Of a DNA stretch of 49,521 nt, positions 42,905 through 49,521 are shown one piece after another; position 1 is the first letter of the stretch; the number at the start of each line of letters is the position of its first letter. Location: assembly GCF_000812685.1 (NCBI RefSeq), contig NZ_JWIF01000004.1:1-49521 (forward strand), given 5' to 3'. A program made the translations under genes and the position numbers. Source of the DNA: Halocynthiibacter namhaensis. GTDB taxonomy: Bacteria > Pseudomonadota > Alphaproteobacteria > Rhodobacterales > Rhodobacteraceae. A model generated the notes under the pieces. That model saw only the letters and a list, made by a program, of their open reading frames with translations. It was not told the origin of the DNA and searched no databases.

Positions 42905-43363
42905 ATGAGCGGCATGGGCAGTTATCTAAAGAAGCACACGGAAGCTTTGGTTAAGGATGTGGGCATTGAAGCTGCGTGCAGCTTGACCGGAAAGTCGAAG
43001 GCGACTCTTGGCCGTTACTATTCTGACAGTGATGAGCATTCCGACCGCTTCATGCCGATTGATGCCGTCGCTTCTTTGGAAGAAGCATCGCGCTATCCAC
43101 ATGTCACAGGTGCATTGGCTGAACTGCGTGGCATTACCATGTCATATGATCAGGATCGCAAGAACTCTCCTGAAGGTGGGGTGAATTCGGATGTGGTTGC
43201 TTTGGCCCAGCGATTTGCGATGTTGATGAGCGAGTACAACCAGTCCATCGAAGACGGGATTATCACCGTGAACGAAGCAAAGCGGTTGTTGCGCGAGACA
43301 TTGGCACTGCAACATGTGTTGATGGATATGAAATTGCACCTCGAAGAAGAAGGCCGCAACTAA
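42905..43363 (+). CDS. conserved hypothetical protein, possibly a helix-turn-helix regulator
   Basis: This 152-residue protein begins MSGMGSYLKKHTEALVKDVG. Its N-terminal half (CSLTGKSKATLGRYYSDSDEHSDRFMPIDAVASLEEAS) resembles a CII-like helix-turn-helix DNA-binding segment, and the C-terminal half is helical (VVALAQRFAMLMSEYNQSIED...LALQHVLMDMKLHLEE). I recognise the pattern as a recurring Rhodobacterales protein of unknown function. The start at 42905 has GAGGGA upstream; the open frame continues further upstream but without coding character. It ends in a good terminator and follows the inverted-repeat element. Confidence 0.7.
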   Translation: MSGMGSYLKKHTEALVKDVGIEAACSLTGKSKATLGRYYSDSDEHSDRFMPIDAVASLEEASRYPHVTGALAELRGITMSYDQDRKNSPEGGVNSDVVALAQRFAMLMSEYNQSIEDGIITVNEAKRLLRETLALQHVLMDMKLHLEEEGRN

Positions 43364-43409
43364 ACATGTCTCTAAGGCTTGTGATTGAGTCTTGTAAATA
43401 AAATCGATT

Positions 43410-43443
43410 AGGCCCGCGTCTGTATTGCAGGACGGGCCTTTTG
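43410..43443 (+). terminator. rho-independent terminator after the hypothetical gene
   Basis: AGGCCCG (43410-43416) and CGGGCCT (43433-43439) form the stem, followed by TTTTGC. It lies 47 bases past the stop. Confidence 0.75.
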
Positions 43444-43536
43444 CTTTTTCATTTTTTATGTGACTGGTCCTTGGCGTCGGGTATGCATGTGAATGCACCT
43501 TGTCATATCCATCAGTTTCGCCATCCTGCGTATATG

Positions 43537-45323
43537 ATGAAACAAAATACCAAAATCACCCGTGCAGATCTCATTCCCAGTGGGGATTTACCCAGAGGCA
43601 CGGAACTGTTGCGGATGGGGCAAAAACTGGCTGGTGATTGGAATGTCGGCATCAGCGGTTTCAGTCGAGAAACTGGTTTCAGCAATGAAATCGATTATAA
43701 ACGTCATATGATCGGCTCTGGTCGTATGATGCAGCATGCGCATTTGGGCTTCCGGGACCTTTCCCGGACAGTCGATGCAATCCGCCAAGTTTACGACACC
43801 TGCGCAAGCCGAGGCGCACAGATTGACCGGTTTGGCATGTGTTTGGACTGGTCGATGGGCTATCCGCGAGATCACCGCGCATCGAAACCCCGCGGGACGG
43901 GGATATTGCTTGAAGGTGTCGCAGATTTTGCCGCCCTAACCGAAGCCAGCTCGGCTGCGATGCATTTTGGGGATTTCATGCTGGGGTTCCCGGCCGCTTT
44001 GGAAAATACCTGCGCGGCGCTTGCAGCAGGGGCCACGACAATTGGCAATCTCGGTCAGTATTTTACTTTTCGCTTGCCTGGCTATGACGATGACGTTGAG
44101 ACCACGCAAAATACGGTCAAAGCGCTGGGATTGATCGCCGCGCAATCGACGCCAGTTTTGGTGCACTCAAATCTTGATGATGGATATGCGGCGGTGTTTG
44201 AAGATCTGTCCAGTGCGCTGGGCCAGGCTTTGCTTGAAAAATACATCGTGACTGACCTCATCGGGGCGCCTTATGCGGTGTGTTATGGGCATCATTTCAC
44301 GGAACCTTTGACACGCATCGCATTTCAGCGCGCGCTTGCGGCGATCAGTGACGGGGTTCCTGGTTCACAGGTGTATGGTGCGACGGTGCTTTACAAAGGG
44401 AACCATGCAGAAAATTATGCTGGGCTTTCATCCTATTTGCTGTCGGATATTGTTGCGCAGAAACTTCTGCCAACCGGGCATGCCCTGAACCCTGTGCCTG
44501 TCAGCGAAAATGAACGCATTCCTGATGTAGCCGAGATCTGTGATGCGCAATGTCACTTAAGCAGGTTGTCGGAATTGGCCGATGGTTATGTGCCCCTGTT
44601 TGATCTGTCTCAGATCGACCAGACATGTAAAATCCTTCTCAAGGAAGGGCAGGGCTTTGCGGATCGTGTGTTGGTTGGGTTGGACGCGATTGGAATTGAC
44701 ATAAAAGACCCCTTTGAGATGTTGCTGGCTCTGCGCCGATTGGGTGGGCGTGCGCTGGAACATCAATTTGGTGCTGGCGCGTTGCGTCAAGATGCGCCGG
44801 GCCGCCGCAAGCCGATCATAGTGCGACCACTTTCCGGGAATTGGAAGAAGATGCCGAGGCCTTTATTCAATCAGATGCCGGGCAGGATCTCATTGCGGTT
44901 GCGACGACGCCAACCTGTATCCTCACCGCGACGACGGATGTGCATGAGCATGGAAAAATGTTGTTGGATATGGTGTTCACGGCTGCGGGGTTTGGCGTTG
45001 AAGATGGTGGTGTATCTAGTGACCCTGATCACATCGTTGCGATGGCCAAAGACAAGGCCATCGATGTCATAGCATTGAGCACCTATAACGGCGTGGCTTT
45101 GCGCTATTCAAAGACGCTGCTGCAAAAGCTCTCCGAGGCAGATTTGGCTATCCCGGTTCTGATTGGTGGCCGTTTGAATGAGATTCCTGAAGGCAGCAAC
45201 ACAAGCTTGCCCGTGGATGTTTCTGCCGAACTGGTTGAGCTGGGGGTTTTGGTATGCCCTGACCTAGAAACAGCCGCGCAATCTCTGCGTCTTGTTCTGG
45301 TTTCCGATATTCGTATTTCATAA
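43537..45323 (+). pseudogene. cobalamin-dependent mutase-like protein, frameshifted
   Basis: About 430 native codons run from the ATG at 43537 to about 44826. After that the reading frame is lost and ends at 45072 with an arginine-rich, non-family tail, while the correct continuation (B12-binding domain) is in the -1 frame to 45323. The N-terminal part looks like the TIM-barrel subunit of glutamate (methylaspartate) mutase: AALAAGATTIGNLGQYFTFRLPGYDDDVETTQNTVKALGLI matches the GlmE-like helix and loop. No slippery heptamer or pseudoknot is apparent, so a one-base deletion or a sequencing error is likelier than programmed frameshifting. Intact homologues should be about 600 residues, with both domains in one chain. 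The substrate is unknown. Confidence 0.75.
44826..45323 (+). CDS. B12-binding domain segment of the frameshifted mutase-like gene
   Basis: Reading in the -1 frame from about 44826 gives TTFRELEEDAEAFIQ followed by a complete cobalamin-binding Rossmann-type domain of about 130 residues. The DxHxxG motif is DVHEHG, and the later conserved positions appear as LSTYNG and IGGRLN. There is a TTG at 44841 that could serve as a start but no ribosome site, so I regard this as the C-terminal part of the preceding gene, not an independent one. If made alone it would be a small B12-binding protein of about 160 residues. Confidence 0.7.
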   Translation, partial: TTFRELEEDAEAFIQSDAGQDLIAVATTPTCILTATTDVHEHGKMLLDMVFTAAGFGVEDGGVSSDPDHIVAMAKDKAIDVIALSTYNGVALRYSKTLLQKLSEADLAIPVLIGGRLNEIPEGSNTSLPVDVSAELVELGVLVCPDLETAAQSLRLVLVSDIRIS

Positions 45324-45476
45324 CACAATGCGTCCCGATCTTGGCTGCGCAACAATTGCGCACCATTTCGGGAACTAGAAGCGTGGCGCATAATTTACAG
45401 ATCTGACATATAATTTATACGCATTGGTTACAGTTCCGATGCATGTCCGGGATGTATTTCTTTATTGGAGCTTTCC

Positions 45477-47654
45477 ATGTCTGCACATCTAACTTGCTTG
45501 ACGTCAGTCCTCGCACTGAGCGCAGCTATTGCTGTCCCTGCCGCGGCTGAGATGAACTTTAATCGTGTTGCAAGTTTTGCGACCCCAGCCAACATGGCAC
45601 TGGGTGAAGACCGCACGCGTGAAACCTCGCCCGAGATTATCGCGGCCACCGATGATGGTATGACATTGGTATACACCGATAGCCCTTTGGGTGTGTTGGG
45701 GATGATCGACATCACCGACCCACATGCGCCGAAGCCGCTGGGAAACATTGAGCTTGGTGGAGAACCCACATCGGTTGCGTTGTTTGATCGGCATGCGTTT
45801 GTTGGGGTAAATACTTCTGAAAGTTACACCGCGCCTTCGGGGCATTTGGCGATTATCAATCTGGATACGAAGGCCGAAGTCGCACGCTGTGATATCGGCG
45901 GCCAACCTGATTCAGTTGCGGTGCAGAAGGATGGTTCTTTGTTGTCCATCGCAATCGAAAATGAACGCGATGAAGACCTTGGCGACGGAGAGCTTCCCCA
46001 GATGCCTGCTGGATCACTGGTGCAGTTTGATGTGAAAGACGCGTTGGTCGATTGTGATGCAATGCGTGTGGTTGACCTAACCGGGCTGGCACAGATTGGC
46101 GGCAGTGACCCCGAGCCTGAATTCGTAGGGATCAACGGCAAAGGTGAAACTGTGGTAACGCTGCAGGAAAATAATCACCTGGCAATCATAGATCGCGACG
46201 GCAATGTGGCCTCACATTTCTCAGCTGGGTCCGTCGACCTTGAACAGGTCAATGCATCACGGGATGGTCGCCTGACATTTGACGCGACGCTTGAAAATGT
46301 TCTGCGTGAACCGGATGCAGTTAAATGGCTTGATGATGATCACTTTATCACCGCCAACGAAGGTGACATGAACGGCGGATCGCGCGGTTGGACTGTATTC
46401 AACACTTCTGGTGAAGTGGTCTATGAAAGCGGCATTTCCTTTGAAAATGCCGTGGCACAGATCGGGCATTACCCTGAGAAGCGCGCGGGCAAAAAAGGTG
46501 TGGAACCCGAAAGTGTAGAAACTGGCACGTTTGAGGGGACGCCAATGGCGTTCATCGGGGCAGAGCGTGCTTCGGTTGTTGGCGTTTATGACATGACTGA
46601 CGTGGCCAATCCACAACTGCAGCAACTCCTGCCATCAGGCATTGCGCCGGAAGGCATTGTCGCGATCCCAGGGCGTAACCTTTTGGTGACTGCAAATGAG
46701 AAGGATTTCATTGAGGACCGGGGCGTGCGCGCCCATGTGATGATCTATGAATACACAGAAGCCCCCGCAGCCTACCCACAACTGACATCCGCAGGCATGG
46801 ATGAAATTGTTGGGTGGGGCGCGCTTTCTGGCCTCGTGGCAGATGCGAATGATGCTGGTATTATGTATGCAGTCAATGACAGCTTCTACAAATTTCAGCC
46901 GACGATCTTTACCATTGATGCGAACCAGACCCCGGCGCGCATTACCAATGCTTTGCCGGTAACGCGTGCGGGCTACCCGGCGCAAAAACTGGACATGGAA
47001 GGTATCGCTTTGGATGGAAATGGCGGCTTTTGGATTGCCTCTGAAGGGCGCACGGATCGCACGATACCCCATGCGATATATCACGTCGGATCTGATGGTG
47101 AGATTGACCGCGAAATCGGGTTGCCAGATGCATTGATGTCGGTGGAACGTCGTTTCGGTTTTGAAGGCATAACGCAGATCGGTGATACGCTTTGGATGGC
47201 GGTGCAGCGGGAATGGCGCGATGATCCGGAAAACCACGTGAAGCTTGTCGCCTACAATCTTGAAACCGAGGAATGGGGCGCAGTTCTATACGAAAAAGCG
47301 GATCCGGCGCGCGGCTGGACCGGTCTTTCAGAGATCACGGCGCATGGCGATTATGTCTATGTGATTGAGCGAGACAATCAAATTGGTTCGAATGCGGCTG
47401 TGAAGAACATCTACCGTATTCCAATGTCGGATATGCAACCTGTTGCATTGGGCGGCGATCTCCCTGTGGTCCAAAAAGAGTTGGTCCGCGATCTTATGCC
47501 AGACCTTCAAAGCTTGAATGGCTATGTCCAAGATAAGGTTGAAGGCCTTGCGATTGATGTCACAGGGACGGCCTATATTGTGACGGACAATGATGGTGTT
47601 GACGATCATTCCGGCGAGACATTGTTCCTAAACCTCGGGAATATCAGTCACTGA
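45477..47654 (+). CDS. exported esterase-like activity of phytase-family/choice-of-anchor-type propeller protein
   Basis: The product (725 residues) has a signal peptide (about 1-25, ending PAAAEM) and two beta-propeller-like halves. The first (about 30-400) resembles the choice-of-anchor I domain (PLGVLGMIDITDPHAPKPLGNIELGGEPTSVAL; IAPEGIVAIPGRNLLVTANEKD). The second (about 410-725) matches the esterase-like activity of phytase domain (LDMEGIALDGNGGFWIASEGRT; KVEGLAIDVTGTAYIVTDNDGVDDHSGET). It is probably periplasmic or secreted and may release phosphate from organic esters. The start at 45477 has TGGAG upstream. It ends in a strong terminator. There is no clear Pho box. Confidence 0.85.
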   Translation: MSAHLTCLTSVLALSAAIAVPAAAEMNFNRVASFATPANMALGEDRTRETSPEIIAATDDGMTLVYTDSPLGVLGMIDITDPHAPKPLGNIELGGEPTSVALFDRHAFVGVNTSESYTAPSGHLAIINLDTKAEVARCDIGGQPDSVAVQKDGSLLSIAIENERDEDLGDGELPQMPAGSLVQFDVKDALVDCDAMRVVDLTGLAQIGGSDPEPEFVGINGKGETVVTLQENNHLAIIDRDGNVASHFSAGSVDLEQVNASRDGRLTFDATLENVLREPDAVKWLDDDHFITANEGDMNGGSRGWTVFNTSGEVVYESGISFENAVAQIGHYPEKRAGKKGVEPESVETGTFEGTPMAFIGAERASVVGVYDMTDVANPQLQQLLPSGIAPEGIVAIPGRNLLVTANEKDFIEDRGVRAHVMIYEYTEAPAAYPQLTSAGMDEIVGWGALSGLVADANDAGIMYAVNDSFYKFQPTIFTIDANQTPARITNALPVTRAGYPAQKLDMEGIALDGNGGFWIASEGRTDRTIPHAIYHVGSDGEIDREIGLPDALMSVERRFGFEGITQIGDTLWMAVQREWRDDPENHVKLVAYNLETEEWGAVLYEKADPARGWTGLSEITAHGDYVYVIERDNQIGSNAAVKNIYRIPMSDMQPVALGGDLPVVQKELVRDLMPDLQSLNGYVQDKVEGLAIDVTGTAYIVTDNDGVDDHSGETLFLNLGNISH

Positions 47655-47674
47655 CCACCAAGCGATCAAAATCG

Positions 47675-47705
47675 AAAAAGGCGCGGATCACACCGCGCCT
47701 TTTTT
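47675..47705. terminator. strong terminator after the phytase-like gene
   Basis: A perfect 12-bp stem, AAAAAGGCGCGG with CCGCGCCTTTTT (6-base loop), followed by T residues, lies 20 bases past the stop. The A-run on the other side would make it act in both directions. Confidence 0.9.
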
Positions 47706-48015
47706 GCACTTGGAAAGCGGGCGTATTGCATATGTGCGGAGGTCTTTCACCCCGCAAGGAATTTTCTGGGAGATATGGCTTGTTCAGACCTGTCCGTTGC
47801 GTGACCTTCTTGGGCGATACTTTCGCGTATAGGGGACGGATGTTCAAAGCCATTGATTATACGGTCTGCTGAAAACTAGGACACGTACTATGCAAGGATG
47901 AACGCATTTGGTAAACTCGCTGAAGTGAACTGAAGAGTAGCTGATAAATTCGAGGCAGTTCAGTTTGTTGCTTGGGCGTGGAGCTCGTCCAGCAATATTG
48001 AAAAGGTTGAATGGT
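47706..48015. other. non-coding region before the RTX gene
   Basis: 310 bases with no supported gene. Short inverted repeats such as AACTGAA/TTCAGTT (about 47928-47970) are present, and an AAGG about 9 bases before the RTX start may be its ribosome site. I see no clear promoter. Confidence 0.4.
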
Positions 48016-49104
48016 ATGTATGGTTTGATGGCTTTGGTGGGCGTGGTCGTAGGTGGCTGGGCCGTGAGTGAGATTTTTGATTCTGATTCCAGCTCTAGCC
48101 CCGATTCTGGTGCGGATGCATCAGGTGGAGGAGGGGAGGCCCCTTCTGCTGGCGCAGGTGCTGAGAATATCCTTAGTGGAGACAGTGACGGCAACATCCT
48201 CGAGGGTGGTACGGGTGTTGATCGCATTGCTGGCGCTGAAGGCGACGATACTCTGAATGGCAATGCTGGAAACGACAAGCTAATTGGCGATTCCGGAGAC
48301 GACACGATCTCCGGAGGTGAAGGCGACGACCGTGTATTTGGCGGGGAAGGCGCAGATGACCTTTCTGGCGATGCTGGCGGTGATCTCCTTGTGGGAGGCG
48401 ATGGCGTAGACACTATGTCTGGCGGCGATGGTGCCGATAGAATGTTCGGTGATGCGGGTGATGATGTAATGCATGGTGATGCCGATGGGGATAAAATCTT
48501 CGGTGGCGATGGTGTGGACTTTTTGTATGGCGACGAGGGCGATGACCTTCTGAACGGTGGGGCGGGCAACGACTTTCTTGCTGGTGGCGACGGTATTGAC
48601 ACGCTTTTAGGTTCTGCCGGAGAGGATGTGTTGTTTGGTGGTGAAGGCGCCGACATTATGAAGGGCGGGACTCGCGATGATTCCCTCTTTGGGCTTGAGG
48701 GTCCAAGCCTTGGCGTTTCCGATGACCGTGAGTTAACGCTCAGTGGCCTTCTAGATGGTGAGGTCAATGCTGCGGGTGATGTGATGGAGGGGGGTGCTGG
48801 TGAGGACGTTTTTGCTATTGGTAATGGTGATATTGCAACCGGTGGAGCTGACGGAGACACATTTGCCTTGGGAACTTGGCTAGATGGTAGCCAAATGGCG
48901 ACTATTTCTGATTTCAACGAGGCGGAAGGTGATGCCATATCACTTCTGCATGATGGGACGCTCACCTTAGCCGACGTATCCGTCGCAGACGATGGCGCGG
49001 ATGCAGTGATTAGTATTAAAGGCGTTGTTGTGACCACCGTGACTGGTGCTGCTGGCTTAACATCCGCAGGTGTGACGCTCCAAGAATATACTCCTGAAGT
49101 GTGA
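48016..49104 (+). CDS. RTX (hemolysin-type) calcium-binding protein with N-terminal membrane segment
   Basis: The product (362 residues) starts MYGLMALVGVVVGGWAVSEIF, a single hydrophobic segment that may anchor it or act as an uncleaved signal. A serine/aspartate-rich linker follows. Residues about 60-240 hold around ten to twelve RTX nonapeptide-like repeats (GGxGxDxlx, for example GGEGDDRVFG, GGDGVDTMSG), which fold as a calcium-bound beta roll. The C-terminal 100 residues (DVFAIGNGDIATGGADGDTFALG...) resemble the C-terminal domain of such proteins. It is very acidic. Roseobacters often have this type of short RTX protein, but the role is unknown. No ABC exporter or TolC gene is nearby. 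It ends at a strong terminator. Confidence 0.88.
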   Translation: MYGLMALVGVVVGGWAVSEIFDSDSSSSPDSGADASGGGGEAPSAGAGAENILSGDSDGNILEGGTGVDRIAGAEGDDTLNGNAGNDKLIGDSGDDTISGGEGDDRVFGGEGADDLSGDAGGDLLVGGDGVDTMSGGDGADRMFGDAGDDVMHGDADGDKIFGGDGVDFLYGDEGDDLLNGGAGNDFLAGGDGIDTLLGSAGEDVLFGGEGADIMKGGTRDDSLFGLEGPSLGVSDDRELTLSGLLDGEVNAAGDVMEGGAGEDVFAIGNGDIATGGADGDTFALGTWLDGSQMATISDFNEAEGDAISLLHDGTLTLADVSVADDGADAVISIKGVVVTTVTGAAGLTSAGVTLQEYTPEV

Positions 49105-49163
49105 TGTGACACTTACATAAGGAAGATGAGTGAAGCAAAGTTAATACGCGATCACCTTCGAAG

Positions 49164-49192
49164 AAACGCACCCATACTGGGTGCGTTTTTTT
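49164..49192 (+). terminator. first tandem terminator after the RTX gene
   Basis: An 11-bp perfect stem (AAACGCACCCA / TGGGTGCGTTT, 3-base loop) is followed by a T-run, then GATTCTGGG. It is about 60 bases after the RTX stop. Confidence 0.9.
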
Positions 49193-49248
49193 GATTCTGG
49201 GTATGCGGAACGGGAGGGAGTGAATTATTCCGGGGCTTTTCCTGGGAG

Positions 49249-49275
49249 CCGCGCTTCTTTTGAGCGCGGTTTTTT
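49249..49275 (+). terminator. second tandem terminator
   Basis: CCGCGCT and AGCGCGG pair around a 7-base loop and are followed by six T residues, then GATTCTGAG, almost the same tail as the first terminator 83 bases upstream. Confidence 0.8.
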
Positions 49276-49521
49276 GATTCTGAGAGTGTGTTTGAGATGT
49301 GTATTTTTGTGTTTTCGAGTCGGGTTTTGTTTTTTGGCGACTCGTTTCGACTCGTTTCCTGCTCGTATTGGTTGGATTCTGAGTGTTTGGGGTTTGATGG
49401 TGTGCGAGTCGTGGGTTGTTTGCGGTGAGTCTGTTGGAAAATCTGTTGTTCGTGGTTTCTGGAGTGTTAGAAAGTTGCGTTTGGGCTGAGGTATTCATTT
49501 GTTAAGTTGCTTTTGATGTAT
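49276..49521. other. G+T-biased non-coding stretch at the right edge
   Basis: The plus strand here is strikingly rich in G and T and poor in A and C. It contains a tandem repeat of CGACTCGTTT (49338-49357), several copies of CGAGTCG-like sequence, and a third GATTCTGAG at 49375-49383. There is no supported gene. Such bias occurs in leaders of highly transcribed RNA operons, so a gene cluster beginning just past the edge is possible; this cannot be decided from the window. Confidence 0.4.

Noticed and set aside
42536-43363. Retron
   Set aside because: The inverted-repeat ends and inner stems resemble an msr-msd RNA in outline, but no reverse transcriptase is encoded here; the next gene is a small regulator-like protein.
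44790-44850. Programmed -1 frameshift in the B12 gene
   Set aside because: No X-XXY-YYZ slippery sequence or strong downstream structure could be seen near the point of frame change; a deletion or read error is simpler.
45385-45476. Pho box upstream of the phytase-like gene
   Set aside because: Only one half-site-like CTGACAT is present; the required second half at the right spacing does not match.
47844-49112. 422-residue proline/serine-rich frame on the minus strand
   Set aside because: It is the reverse shadow of the GGxGxD repeats of the RTX gene; it has no ribosome site and its composition follows from the repeats.
1-49521. CRISPR arrays, tRNA or rRNA genes, transposases
   Set aside because: No regularly spaced repeats, cloverleaf-type sequences or transposase motifs were found in the gene-free stretches.

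Overview
The window looks like the chromosome of a marine Rhodobacterales (Roseobacter-group) alphaproteobacterium. The signs are the dnaX-ybaB-recR block, trxB divergent from an lrp gene, midA-lgt and ubiK, a fused ATP sulfurylase/APS kinase, DUF2125 and ExtensinC-type proteins, an RTX protein with a single N-terminal membrane anchor, and a GC content that by eye is in the mid 50s. No tRNA, rRNA, CRISPR array, transposase or prophage is visible. A 4.5S SRP RNA gene is present.

Layout. Bases 1-5.9 kb hold a partial unknown gene, recR, ybaB and dnaX (minus strand), a DMT transporter, rsgA and the SRP RNA. An AT-rich stretch (6.0-6.4 kb) precedes a lone XRE-type regulator. From 19.9 down to 7.3 kb, thirteen minus-strand genes form one tight operon. 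It encodes 2-aminobenzoyl-CoA monooxygenase/reductase, an SDR, a MarR regulator, an enoyl-CoA hydratase, an acyl-CoA dehydrogenase, a 2-aminobenzoate/benzoate-type CoA ligase, a complete branched-chain-type ABC transporter, a 4HBT thioesterase and a Rid-family protein. Together these describe uptake, CoA activation, dearomatisation and beta-oxidation-like breakdown of anthranilate or a close relative.

From 20 to 30.5 kb lie rpsD with a long leader, an exported hydrolase, a hisC-tyrA-extensin operon with start/stop overlaps, DUF2125, a ChaC-like cyclotransferase, a MotA/ExbB plus MotB/OmpA-like membrane pair with long helical extensions, and a PhzF-family protein. From 30.6 to 42.5 kb come the sulfate-activation gene (here fused in frame to an N-terminal winged-helix domain and preceded by a perfect palindrome), trxB/lrp, pgeF-midA-lgt, ubiK, a universal stress protein, ybjN with an upstream exact CtrA-box match, proC-csaA-dehydrogenase, a small unknown gene and tdk.

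The right end (42.5-49.5 kb) has a non-coding element bounded by 12-bp inverted repeats, an unknown regulator-like gene, a cobalamin-dependent mutase-like gene broken by a frameshift, a large exported phytase/esterase-like propeller protein, an RTX calcium-binding protein with tandem terminators, and a strongly G+T-biased strand at the edge.

The most notable items are the winged-helix/ATP-sulfurylase/APS-kinase fusion with its candidate operator, the inverted-repeat element, the frameshifted B12 protein, the stator-like pair, and the Rid protein in the anthranilate operon that lacks the usual arginine. All function calls rest on reading motifs and context; no database search was possible.
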